Assembly: GCF_014649695.1 (NCBI RefSeq)
Contig: NZ_BMTN01000001.1
Span: 310,001-374,000 of the forward strand
Reading direction: 5' to 3'
DNA length: 64,000 nucleotides
Source of the DNA: Streptomyces kurssanovii
GTDB lineage: Bacteria > Actinomycetota > Actinomycetes > Streptomycetales > Streptomycetaceae
The number at the start of each line of letters is the position of its first letter. The stretch's first letter is position 1. The notes beneath the pieces were generated by a model, which was given only the letters and a program-made list of their open reading frames with translations, had not been told where the DNA came from and did not search any database. Positions 52,562 to 60,944 of this stretch are shown piece after piece. Position numbers and translations under genes: made by a program.

Positions 52562-52777
52562 TTCTTACCAGCGCGGCAGAAGACGTCACCCGTTTTTCGA
52601 CGCCAGCGACCGCAGACCACCCGGTCTCGCCTACGGACGCGCCGACGCGCTTGCCGCAGCTGAGGAAAATCGGCCTGGCGGAACGCGGCGTACAACCCGC
52701 CGCGGCGGTCGAGTTACTTCCTCGGGAGGTGATGACGGCGCGGTCCCGGGCCGCCCGACGGCCCGGGACCGGCGCGC

Positions 52778-53587
52778 TCAGGCCGACGCCCCCACCGCGT
52801 CCACGAGTTCGGCGAGCGCCGCGGCCAGGGCATCGAGGCCCGGCCCGGCGGGGCCGCCCGGCTCCGACATGTAGACGTCGCGGCGTATCTCGATCATCAG
52901 CGCGCCGACCCGCCGGTCCTGGCCGTAGTGCTTCAGCGGGACGTACGTCCCGGCGAACGGGCTGTCCAGCCCGGTGCCGCCGAAGCCCGAGAACGCCTTC
53001 CGCGCCGCGGCGAGCAGCTCCGGCGGCGTGTGGAAGGAGTCCGTGCCGAGGCAGATCGGGGGCCGGGGACCGTCGCCGTGCAGCTCGTACGGGAGGGGCT
53101 CGGTCGGATACGAATGCACGTCGATCACGACCGCCCGCCCCACGGCGTCCAGCCGGGCGTCCACGGCTTCGGTCACGGCCCGCGCGTACGGGACGAAGTA
53201 GCCGGCGATCAGCGCCGCCGGGTCGAAGCCTGACGGGCGCAGCTGTTCCCGGTGCGTGGTCCGCGTGTAGACGGCGCCCATGCCGACGGCGAGCATCTCC
53301 TCCCGCTCGTCGGGGAAGCGCTCGGGGTCGACGACCAGACGTGAGAGCCCGTTGACGAATCGCCAGGGCGCGACGGTCGCGGACCCGGCGGCGCGCGCGG
53401 CGATCTCGGCGGTGTGGGAGTCGGTGATGTGGTCGAGCTCCAGCTGGAGCGCCTCGTCGTCCAGCACGATGCCGGCGCGTACGCCGTCGGGCACGACCCG
53501 GGCGGAGTGCGGGACGTGCAGGATCACGGGGGAGTCGGCCGCCCCGGGAAGGAGCTGGAAGGACGCCGGGGTGCTGGTGACGTTCAC
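52778..53587 (-). CDS. N-formylglutamate amidohydrolase
   Basis: 269 residues from GTG 53587 (AAGGAACACC upstream), chosen over a far upstream frame. ILHVPHSARVVPD, LELDHITDSHTAEIAARA, VIDVHSYPTEPLPYE and ALMIEIRRDVYM are the family blocks; they include metal-binding His and Glu residues. It hydrolyses N-formyl-L-glutamate to formate and glutamate, a late step in one histidine degradation route. No other hut gene is nearby. Confidence 0.9.
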   Translation of the reverse strand: MNVTSTPASFQLLPGAADSPVILHVPHSARVVPDGVRAGIVLDDEALQLELDHITDSHTAEIAARAAGSATVAPWRFVNGLSRLVVDPERFPDEREEMLAVGMGAVYTRTTHREQLRPSGFDPAALIAGYFVPYARAVTEAVDARLDAVGRAVVIDVHSYPTEPLPYELHGDGPRPPICLGTDSFHTPPELLAAARKAFSGFGGTGLDSPFAGTYVPLKHYGQDRRVGALMIEIRRDVYMSEPGGPAGPGLDALAAALAELVDAVGASA

Positions 53588-53828
53588 GAGGTGTTCCTTG
53601 CTGTGGGTGGTTCGAACTCGGGGAGGCAGCGCGCCTCTCCGCCAGGGAGATGCCCGGTCGCCGTGACGGCGCGGACGATCTCCACCGACTCTAACGGCGG
53701 GGTACGACAACGACCGCCGGGCCCTGGTCGGAGCCCTGTGCCCGGCCGCACGGCCCGTTCGCGAGAGCCGGCGAGGGCGGTCCGCAATCCGGTGGAGGTG
53801 CGTACCGGCGACGGACATGATGGGCCGC

Positions 53829-54416
53829 ATGACTCATCTCCCCCTCCCCGTAGAGGCCTTGATCGTGGTCGACGTCCAATCGGCCTTCGTCACCGGCGGC
53901 GGAGCCGTCCCTGACGCGGCCCGGCTGGTGGACCGGACGACCGACCTGATAGCGCGGGCGCGGAAAAGCGGGGCGCTCGTCGTCCACCTGCAGAACGACG
54001 GGCCCGCCGGGTCGGAGGACGAACCGCACACCCCGGGCTGGGAGCTCCACCACCCCGTCCGGAACGGCCCCACAGAGGTGGTGATCCGCAAACCGCAGGA
54101 CGACGGCTTCGCACGGACGTCGCTGGGGAGCCTGCTCACCGACTCGGGAGTGAAGTCGCTCGCCGTCTGCGGTGTGATGTCGGAGATGTGCGTCCAGGCG
54201 ACCGCACGTACGGCCCTCGCGCTCGGTTATCGGGTCGTCCTGCCGCACGACGCGCACGCGACGCAGAACATCCCGGCGGCGCCCGGCATCAGCGACGCGA
54301 TTCCCGCCGCCACGGTCTCACGGGTCGCCGAGTGGGCCCTCGGGAGCGACGTCGAGATCACGGCTCACGCGTCGGACGTGCACTTCACGGCCCTGCTTCC
54401 TCAAGGGCTCCGCTGA
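53829..54416 (+). CDS. Isochorismatase-fold cysteine hydrolase
   Basis: 195 residues from ATG 53829 (an ATG at 53817 also in frame). Catalytic Asp in EALIVVDVQSAFV (about residue 16), Lys in VVIRKPQDDGF (about 85), Cys in GVMSEMCVQATART (about 118), so the triad is intact. Such enzymes hydrolyse amides or vinyl ethers (nicotinamidase, isochorismatase, biuret and hydantoin relatives). Substrate unclear. Divergent from the amidohydrolase gene. Confidence 0.9.
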   Translation: MTHLPLPVEALIVVDVQSAFVTGGGAVPDAARLVDRTTDLIARARKSGALVVHLQNDGPAGSEDEPHTPGWELHHPVRNGPTEVVIRKPQDDGFARTSLGSLLTDSGVKSLAVCGVMSEMCVQATARTALALGYRVVLPHDAHATQNIPAAPGISDAIPAATVSRVAEWALGSDVEITAHASDVHFTALLPQGLR

Positions 54417-54852
54417 CGGCCGGACCGAATCGCCCACCCGCCCGCGACGAGGCGACGGCGCGACGACGCGGCCTCGCGCCGCCGAGCGGTCGTCGAGCCG
54501 CACGGCGGGTCTGCCGGGGGCGCTCCAGTAGCGTGCCGCCCATGACAGCGGACACCCGGCGGACCGATTCGTCGCCGGCCTCTCGATCTGCCACGGACGA
54601 GGACGGCGTCCGCCTGCGGAGGCTGCGCCTCAAGGACGTCGCGCGCGGGGCCGAGCACGGGATCGCCGCGATCGTTCTGCTCGCCGGGACATGACGCCCA
54701 CGAGGACTTGTCCTCGTGCAGGCTGTCCAGGAGAGGGCCGAGGCCGGCGCTCACTTCGGACATGCGTACGCCCGATGTGGCCGCCGCCGTCCGCCCCGTC
54801 AAGGGGCCTCCGGGTACGGTGAATCAGTGGACGTGATCCCGGAGGGGGAGAG
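54417..54852. other. 436-bp space with a short frame and a palindrome
   Basis: A 50-codon frame (54542-54694) reads MTADTRRTDSSPASRS... and VRLRRLRLKDVARGAEHGIA then stops; I do not trust it as a gene. A perfect 20-bp palindrome sits 5 bp further on (separate entry). Confidence 0.4.
54699..54718. promoter_or_regulatory. Perfect 20-bp palindrome, possible operator or terminator
   Basis: CACGAGGAC TT GTCCTCGTG: nine-bp arms around TT. It is 134 bp before the SMI1/KNR4 start. The two-base spacer is too short for a good RNA hairpin loop, so a dimeric DNA-binding protein site is favoured. Confidence 0.45.
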
Positions 54853-55539
54853 ATGGACGGGACCTGGGCAGGGGTGCGGGAGCGGGTGCTCGCGCTGCGG
54901 AGGGCGCCGCGGTGGCGGGCGGTGTTCGGTGCCGAAGGCCACGGGCACGGCCACACGTTCGAGCTGCTGCCCGCTCTCCCCGAGGAAGAGCTTCGGGCGG
55001 TGGAGCGGTGGCTCGGGACCCGACTGCCCGAGGAGTACCGGACGTTCCTCAGGGAAGTAGGCGCCGGCGGCGCGGGCCCTGACTACGGCCTCTTTCCGCT
55101 GCGCCCGCCCGGCCCCGGTACCCCGGCGGCGAGCGGCCGGTGCGCGCTGCCCTTCCGCCCTGGGCTCACCGCCGAGCTCGACGAGCATCAGCGCGCGGAG
55201 CCCCGGCGGGACGAACACCCCCACGACGCTGCCTTCGTCGCCGCGTACGCCGCCTGGCAGGCCCGGGAGGACGAGCTCCACGACGCCCTGACCGAGGGGA
55301 CGCTCTGCATCAGTGACCGGGGCTGTGGGTACTACTCGCTTCTCGTGGTCACGGGCCCTCACCGTGGCACCGTGTGGGAAGACGTCCGGGCAGTCGGTGA
55401 GGGTGTAGTGCCGATACGACTGGTGGGCGGGACAGGCCACTTGTCGTTCGCGGAGTGGTATCTGCACTGGCTCGAGCGCGCCGAGAGCCAGGCGTGGGAC
55501 GAGACAGCGGATGCCCCACAGCCCTTCGGGCCCGCCTAG
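54853..55539 (+). CDS. SMI1/KNR4 family protein
   Basis: 228 residues from ATG 54853 (GGAGGGGGAG upstream). The core SMI1 motif LRAVERWLGTRLPEEYRTFL, REVGAGGAGPDYGLFPL and later YYSLLVVTGPHRGTVWEDVR are typical. Members are best known as immunity proteins to contact-dependent toxins and as scaffold proteins. No toxin gene is adjacent. Its stop codon abuts the IS701 remnant region. Confidence 0.88.
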   Translation: MDGTWAGVRERVLALRRAPRWRAVFGAEGHGHGHTFELLPALPEEELRAVERWLGTRLPEEYRTFLREVGAGGAGPDYGLFPLRPPGPGTPAASGRCALPFRPGLTAELDEHQRAEPRRDEHPHDAAFVAAYAAWQAREDELHDALTEGTLCISDRGCGYYSLLVVTGPHRGTVWEDVRAVGEGVVPIRLVGGTGHLSFAEWYLHWLERAESQAWDETADAPQPFGPA

Positions 55540-55612
55540 TACTTGTAGATCGTGATCTTGCTGGTCGGGGCCGGTGCGGAGACGGGGGCGGGCACCGTGA
55601 TCATCGTGAGTT

Positions 55613-56057
55613 GTGTGGACTGACGAAGCGATGGTGGCCGCAGGTCACAGCATAGATCCCACCCGTGGGCGGGAGGTGTTCGAGGTGGCCATGGGCCGTA
55701 TCGCGCGCCGGTTCGCACGGGTCGGACCCCGTCCGCGGGCCGGGCGGTTGGTGCTGGGCCTGCTGTCGGACCTGCCGCGCGAGAACTGCTGGATGATCGC
55801 GGAGTGGGCCGGGCAGAAGACCCCGCACGGCATGCAGCACCTGCTGTGCCGGGCGTCCTGGGACGCCGATGCCGTCCGCGACGAGGCGGCGGTGCTGGTC
55901 GTCGACGAGACCGGCTCCCGAAGGGAGCCTGGCAGAAACTGTCCGCCGGACGCGGCGCGAAGGGGCACTGCTGCTACGACTAGGCCGTCATCGGCCTCAC
56001 CGATCCGGCGCCGCAGGTCCACCTGGCGACGCCGTCACCAGGCACGATCACGTAGCC
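55613..56057 (+). mobile_element. IS701-family transposase remnant
   Basis: VFEVAMGRIARRFARVGPRP, LVLGLLSDLPRENCWMIAEW, AGQKTPHGMQHLLCRASWDA and AVLVVDETG (first catalytic Asp) are IS701 hallmarks. About a dozen codons between DADAVRDE and AVLVVDE are missing. After DETG the sequence jumps frame to KLSAGRGAKGHCCYD and ends in stops near 56057. Frameshifts and two deletions make it inactive. On the minus strand just left of it (55536-55610), PAPTSKITIYKY ends in a stop; this may be the tail of a gene cut by the insertion. Confidence 0.8.
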
Positions 56058-56112
56058 ATTACCGGCGACAGGCCGCGACCCAGACATGAGGCTCCGATAC
56101 AGAGCCGGAGCA

Positions 56113-56478
56113 CTAACCGCAGATGCGTTTGAAGGCACTCGCGCCGGGCCGGGCACGGAACTTCACCTCATGCCCAGCATCGTCGGTGAAGATGGCCTCC
56201 GTCTCGGACTTCAAGGTCATCGTGCCGCGCTGGGTGGGGTTGTCCCACCCCTCGGGCGGGTTTCCCGAGCCATCGGAAAGTGGGGTCTCCGCTTCGAAGT
56301 ACGTCGAGCCGATACGGGCCTCGTCGATCCCACAATGCGTATAGAGGTCGAAGGGAATCGTCCGGCCGGACGGTGTCGCCCGGACGGCGTCTGCGCCCTC
56401 GTCGGCCTGGACACAGCCCATGAGCACCCCAGCAGCCAGCGTGAGGGTGAAGATGATTTGTCCAGCTCTCTCACTCAT
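56113..56478 (-). CDS. Small lipoprotein of unknown function
   Basis: 121 residues from ATG 56478. Lipobox LMGC after IIFTLTLAAGV; Cys22 is the probable lipid site. The mature part is hydrophilic with GIDEARIGSTYFEAETPLSD and two later cysteines (HCGID, RICG) that may pair. It lies right beside the IS701 remnant and is convergent with it. Family unrecognised. Confidence 0.7.
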   Translation of the reverse strand: MSERAGQIIFTLTLAAGVLMGCVQADEGADAVRATPSGRTIPFDLYTHCGIDEARIGSTYFEAETPLSDGSGNPPEGWDNPTQRGTMTLKSETEAIFTDDAGHEVKFRARPGASAFKRICG

Positions 56479-56950
56479 GGCCTTTCGACGCTCAGGCCAG
56501 GTCGGCGGTTCCGCACCTCACAGCTGGGAGCCACGGGAGGGTGTCGTGCAGAGACGCCCATCGGCTCGGCTGGTCCGACTGGCGACGCCGCCATCAAGCC
56601 CGGTTCCGGGCCTGCGCATACCAGCGGCAGCCCGCTCATTGCGGATCAGGCCCCGGCGGCCGCTTTTCTCGCCTCGTGTGCGGGGCGCGTCGGCGTCGTT
56701 CCGGGGCCAGGACGTCCGAATGGACGTGTGGGGAGGGCCTTTGGGCCTCTGTGCGCGTCTCGGCGGTATGACGCGCTCATGGCTGCGGAGACCGAGGTGT
56801 CGCCCTTGGAGTTCAACGGCCGCGGCTGCCTGCACGACACCGGCTTGCCCGTGCGATCCGTCCGCTGTGGGCGGCCAGGGCCCTTTCGTCGGCCATGGCC
56901 GCCCGGTTCGAGCCGATCACCCCGAAGCGGATGGGGTGTGAGGGGCTCGG
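56479..56950. other. 472-bp space without a supported gene
   Basis: Open frames run on both strands because of GC content, but none has a believable start and protein-like sequence. Contains the upstream DNA of the lipoprotein gene. One short stretch, MAAETEVSPLEFNGRGCLHD (from 56779), reads slightly protein-like. Confidence 0.4.
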
Positions 56951-57772
56951 TCAGCCGATCTGGAGGAGGCCGGCGTCGACGACCGCGCGACCGAAGGGGC
57001 TCGCGAGTTCGGCGAGGCGATCGCAGTCGGCGTCACCGAGGGCGGTGTAGGCGGGAAGGGCCAGGCGGTCGGTACGGTCCTCGATGTGCGTGCGCAGGCG
57101 TACGCCTTCCGGGCTGAGGGAGTCGCCCTCGAGGAGACCTCGTGTGCGCAGGCGCTCCGCGGTCTCGGCCCACTCCTCCTCGGGCCACGCGCGGCTCGCC
57201 TTGAGGAAGTCGACGGGAACGTCCCCGGTGGCAGCGTGCAGAATCAGGGACTCCAAGCCCCCGACGCCCTCGCTCAGCAAGCACGCGACATGGCCGTCGC
57301 CACGGAACTCCCGGAGCAGGGTCTGGGCATGCCACAGTTGCAGTACCGGTTCATCCGGCCAGGGCAGCGCGGCATGGGCGGCGAACAGCGGGCGGCCCTG
57401 CGGGTGTCCGCAGGCCGCCTCGGCGGCCCGGCGGGTCAGTGCCAGGACCTCGTCCAGAGCGGGGAGTTGGTGGATCCCGGCCCGTCGCAGGGCCTCGCTC
57501 GCGGCGGCGTGCCGGGCGTCCAGCACCTGCTGGGGTGTCGCCGCGTCCCAGGCCCCGTCGACCGCCTGCCGGACGAAATCGGGGTTGAAGTTGTAGAAGG
57601 TCGAGATGACCAGCTCGGCGGATGCTCGGCCGAAGGCGGCGCTCCGGGAGGCGAAGTACCCGGCGCGTCCGCTCAGCCCGAGCTCCGCGTACCGTCGCCT
57701 TGCCTCGGGGGCGAAGTAGATCATGGCGTGTACCGGCTCGAGTCGGCGCCAGGCTGCTCGCGCTGTCTTCAT
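56951..57772 (-). CDS. SCO6745-family helical protein
   Basis: 273 residues from ATG 57772 (CAGGTGACCCCC upstream). Starts KTARAAWRRLEPVHAMIYFA, then ELGLSGRAGYFASRSAAFGR and STFYNFNPDFVRQAVDGAWD. This matches a conserved actinobacterial family typified by a Streptomyces coelicolor protein; the C-terminal half (GDSLSPEGVRLRTHIEDRTD) resembles winged-helix regulator sequence. Molecular role unproven. It ends 5 bp before the start region of the epoxide-hydrolase-like gene on the same strand, so the two are one operon. Confidence 0.8.
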   Translation of the reverse strand: MKTARAAWRRLEPVHAMIYFAPEARRRYAELGLSGRAGYFASRSAAFGRASAELVISTFYNFNPDFVRQAVDGAWDAATPQQVLDARHAAASEALRRAGIHQLPALDEVLALTRRAAEAACGHPQGRPLFAAHAALPWPDEPVLQLWHAQTLLREFRGDGHVACLLSEGVGGLESLILHAATGDVPVDFLKASRAWPEEEWAETAERLRTRGLLEGDSLSPEGVRLRTHIEDRTDRLALPAYTALGDADCDRLAELASPFGRAVVDAGLLQIG

Positions 57773-57777
57773 GGGGG

Positions 57778-58674
57778 TCACCTGTTCCGGGAGTCGGCAG
57801 TCGGGGACTTCGCTGTGTTTCCGTGATCGTCGTGCGCTCGCAGATGGTCGAGCAGGAGGCGGTTCAGCGTCTCGGGCGCCTCCTCCGGGACCCAGTGGCT
57901 GACGCCCTGGAGGACCTCGAACCGGTACGGCCCGCCCACCCACTGCCCGGTTTCCCGCGCGGCCGCCGGGCCGAAGGCGCTGTCCTCCGTGCTCCAGACG
58001 TACAGCGTGGGGACCTCGACGACGCCGATCGCGCCCTCGGGGCGGCCGGCGCGGTACCAGTTCAGCGCCGCGGTGAGAGCGCCCGGTCGGGACAGGTGCC
58101 GCACGTAGGCCTCGGCACTGTCCTGCGGGACCTTTCCGGCGTAAGACGCACGAAGCGCCTCGGCATCGTCTGCGAGCATGTGTTCTTCAGTCGCGGGTGC
58201 TTCGCGCCAATCGATCATGTAGCGCGATCGTTCTCGCTGGTCCTGGTCGGTACGCAGGGTGGTGGCCAGAGCGCCGGGGTGCGGCGTCGAGACAACCGTC
58301 AGGGTGCGTACGCGGCCGGGGTGGGCATCGGCGGTCCACCACGCCACCGCGCCTCCCCAGTCATGGCCTGCCAGGTCGAAGGACGCCCAGCCCAGTTCCT
58401 CCGTGATGGCGAGCACATCGTCGACCAGGGCGCCGATGCGGTAGTCCTCGGGCCGTTCGGGGCGCGCCCCGGGGGAGTACCCGCGCTGGTCGGGGGCCAC
58501 CACCCGGTAGCCGTGCTCCGCCAACGCCGCGATCTGCCGTTGCCACGCCAGTCCCGTCTGTGGGAAGCCGTGCAGCAACAGCACCGGGCGGCCCTCGGGT
58601 GGGCCCGCCACGATCGCGTCGAACACGCCCGCCGCGGTGGAGATCCTCAGACCGGACACGATCCGCCCCTTCAT
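57778..58674 (-). CDS. Alpha/beta hydrolase, epoxide hydrolase-like
   Basis: 298 residues from ATG 58674. VLLLHGFPQTGLAWQRQIAA (oxyanion hole), nucleophile Asp in DLAGHDWGGAVAWW, a cap domain, and a final His in GVSHWVPEEAPETLNRLL. Asp as the nucleophile means epoxide hydrolase or haloalkane dehalogenase rather than an esterase. Upstream of the SCO6745-type gene in one operon. Divergent from the thiolase operon across 346 bp. Confidence 0.9.
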   Translation of the reverse strand: MKGRIVSGLRISTAAGVFDAIVAGPPEGRPVLLLHGFPQTGLAWQRQIAALAEHGYRVVAPDQRGYSPGARPERPEDYRIGALVDDVLAITEELGWASFDLAGHDWGGAVAWWTADAHPGRVRTLTVVSTPHPGALATTLRTDQDQRERSRYMIDWREAPATEEHMLADDAEALRASYAGKVPQDSAEAYVRHLSRPGALTAALNWYRAGRPEGAIGVVEVPTLYVWSTEDSAFGPAAARETGQWVGGPYRFEVLQGVSHWVPEEAPETLNRLLLDHLRAHDDHGNTAKSPTADSRNR

Positions 58675-58794
58675 ACCGACTGGTCGGTCAGCCTCCAGTC
58701 GTGGAATTGGATTGTCAAGGTCGAGGGCGTGCGCATCCCCGCAACAGCGACCGCATGCGGTGCTTTTCGGGCGGTGTTTGCGTCAGGGGCATGG

Positions 58795-58816
58795 TTGAAC
58801 CTGACGCCGGATTCAA
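58795..58816. promoter_or_regulatory. 22-bp palindrome, probable TetR operator (copy 1)
   Basis: TTGAA and TTCAA arms enclose CCTGACGCCGGA; matching symmetric bases extend through most of the site around a central CG. The same sequence with three changes is at 63539-63560 just before the tetR gene. It lies in the space (58675-59020) between the epoxide-hydrolase-like gene and the thiolase operon and could control both directions. Nothing else is seen in this 346-bp gap. Confidence 0.75.
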
Positions 58817-59020
58817 CTATAACCAAAGGGGGGCCGGCGCCCGTCGCTCTGCGGTCGTGGCGCCCGCCCTCGGAAACGGGGAGGCAGTCGCTGACTGCGC
58901 GCAGCGCCCCAGGTGGCAATACGGAAAGGCCGACCGGCATCGAGTCCGGCTCAGGGAGCCCGGGACTTTGGCCCTGAAGCCCCTGGACGAACCGGACCGA
59001 CAGAAGGCAAGTGAGGCGAC

Positions 59021-60220
59021 ATGAGGGAAGCAGTCATCGTTTCGACGGCACGGACGCCGATCGGAAGGGCGTACCGCGGCGCGTTCAACGACACCCAGGC
59101 GCAGGAACTTGCCGCCCATGCCCTCTCGCACGCGGTGCAGCGCGCGGGGCTCGAGGGAGGTGAGGTCGAGGACGTGATCTTCGGCTGTGCCATGCAGCAG
59201 GGATCCTCCGGTGGCAACGTCGCCCGCCAGGCCGCTCTTCGTGCCGGACTTCCGGACGCCGTGTCGGGGATGACGATCGACCGGCAGTGCTCGTCAGGCC
59301 TGATGGCCATTGCGACGGCCGCCAAGCAGATCGTCGGCGACGGGATGCAGGTCGCTGTCGGCGGCGGTGTCGAGTCGATCTCCTTGGTGCAGAACGACCG
59401 GATGAACACCCACCGCATGGCGGATCCCTGGCTGGTCGAGCACAGGCCGAGCATCTACATGCCGATGTTGCAGACGGCGGAGATCGTCGCCGAACGCTAC
59501 GGCGTGAGCCGGGAACGCCAGGACGAATTCGCGCTGGTGTCCCAGCAGCGCACAGCGGCGGCGCAGGAGGCCGGACGCTTCGACCAGGAGATCGTCGCGC
59601 TCGACAGCGTCAAGAAGGTCCTGGACAAGCAGTCCGGGGAGGTGCGGGACGAGGCCGTGACTCTGACCCGGGACGAGGGCAACCGCGCGTCGACCACCCT
59701 TGAGGGCCTGGCCGGGTTGGCGCCGGTGCTGCCGGACGGTCAGGTGACCGTGCGGTCCAGCGTCACGGCGGGCAACTCCTCTCAGTTGTCGGACGGGGCT
59801 TCGGCGTCGGTGTTGATGGAGTCGAAGGAAGCCGAGCGCCGCGGACTCGAGCCGCTGGGGGTGTACCGCGGCATGGCCGTTGCCGGTTGCGGCCCGGACG
59901 AGATGGGGATCGGTCCGGTCTTCGCCATTCCGAAGCTGCTGAAGCAGCACGACCTCACCATCGACGACATCGGTCTCTGGGAGCTCAACGAGGCGTTCGC
60001 CTCCCAGGCGCTGTATTGCCGTGACGAACTGGGCATCGACCCGGAGCGGTTCAACGTCAACGGCGGCGGGATCTCGGTCGGCCATCCGTACGGAATGACC
60101 GGTGCCCGCCTGGTGGGGCACGCCCTGATCGAGGGCAAGCGCCGTGGCGTCAGGTACGTGGTGATCTCGATGTGCGTCGGCGGCGGAATGGGCGCGGCCG
60201 GGCTGTTCGAGGTGGTCTGA
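59021..60220 (+). CDS. Acetyl-CoA acyltransferase (thiolase)
   Basis: 399 residues from ATG 59021. Nucleophile Cys in [14 protein letters not shown] (about residue 89), conserved NEAFASQAL, His in [15 protein letters not shown] and second Cys in [15 protein letters not shown]. Cleaves 3-ketoacyl-CoA to acetyl-CoA plus a shortened acyl-CoA. First gene of a probable four-gene operon behind the TetR site. Matches degradative thiolases rather than polyketide or mevalonate ones, though the chain-length preference is unknown. Confidence 0.93.
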   Translation: MREAVIVSTARTPIGRAYRGAFNDTQAQELAAHALSHAVQRAGLEGGEVEDVIFGCAMQQGSSGGNVARQAALRAGLPDAVSGMTIDRQCSSGLMAIATAAKQIVGDGMQVAVGGGVESISLVQNDRMNTHRMADPWLVEHRPSIYMPMLQTAEIVAERYGVSRERQDEFALVSQQRTAAAQEAGRFDQEIVALDSVKKVLDKQSGEVRDEAVTLTRDEGNRASTTLEGLAGLAPVLPDGQVTVRSSVTAGNSSQLSDGASASVLMESKEAERRGLEPLGVYRGMAVAGCGPDEMGIGPVFAIPKLLKQHDLTIDDIGLWELNEAFASQALYCRDELGIDPERFNVNGGGISVGHPYGMTGARLVGHALIEGKRRGVRYVVISMCVGGGMGAAGLFEVV

Positions 60221-60221
60221 G

Positions 60222-60860
60222 GTGCCGAGCGTGACGGAGAAGGCCCGAACCGCGGTGCTCGTGGACTTCGGCGGGGTCATCACCTCCAGTGTGGTGCGGG
60301 CCTTCACCGACTTCGGCGCCTCGCTCGGCGGCGATCCGCGCCTGCCGCTCGACCTCCTGAGCCGCGATCAGCCCTCACGCACCCTCCTGGCCGATCACGA
60401 GTCAGGCCGTATCGACGCAGAGGCCTTCGAGCGAGGATTCGCCGAGCGTCTGCGCGTCCACGGCGCCGACGTACAGGCGGAGGGGCTCACGGCACGGATG
60501 CAAGCAGGAATGTCGATCGATCAGCACGTGCTCGCCCTGCTGGACGATCTCCGTGCCGCCGGATATCCCGTTGCGCTGGTATCCAATTCGTTCGGGACCG
60601 GAACCTACGACGGCGTCGACCTCGCCGCCGTGGCCGACGCGGTCGTCATCTCCGCCGAGGTCGGGATCCGCAAACCTTCCCGGCGGATCTACGCGATCGC
60701 ATGTGAACGCCTCGGCGTCACCCCCGAGGAAGCAGTCATGATCGACGATCTGCAGCAGAACCTCGACGGAGCGGCGCGGATCGGAATCGAGGGCATACTG
60801 CACACCGGTGCCCCCGACACCCGCCGCCAACTCGCCGAACGCTTCAGGATCATCGCCTGA
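60222..60860 (+). CDS. HAD-superfamily hydrolase (subfamily IA)
   Basis: 212 residues from GTG 60222 (one base after the thiolase stop). Motif I VLVDFGGVI (the usual second Asp is replaced by Gly), motif II VALVSNS, Lys in GIRKPSRRIY, motif IV MIDDLQQNLDGA. Similar to HAD domains associated with acyl-CoA dehydrogenase-like proteins. With the altered motif I (DxG instead of DxD) phosphatase activity is doubtful. Tightly coupled to the thiolase. Confidence 0.85.
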   Translation: MPSVTEKARTAVLVDFGGVITSSVVRAFTDFGASLGGDPRLPLDLLSRDQPSRTLLADHESGRIDAEAFERGFAERLRVHGADVQAEGLTARMQAGMSIDQHVLALLDDLRAAGYPVALVSNSFGTGTYDGVDLAAVADAVVISAEVGIRKPSRRIYAIACERLGVTPEEAVMIDDLQQNLDGAARIGIEGILHTGAPDTRRQLAERFRIIA

Positions 60861-60944
60861 CCGATCGATCGACCGGTCGCGGGAGATCGGTCATGCCTGG
60901 ACCCGCACCGCGTCACCTGCTCGCATCCCCGGAAGGCACCGCCC

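Noticed and set aside
54542-54694. 50-codon ORF before SMI1/KNR4
   Set aside because: No ribosome site and no recognisable sequence; could be chance.
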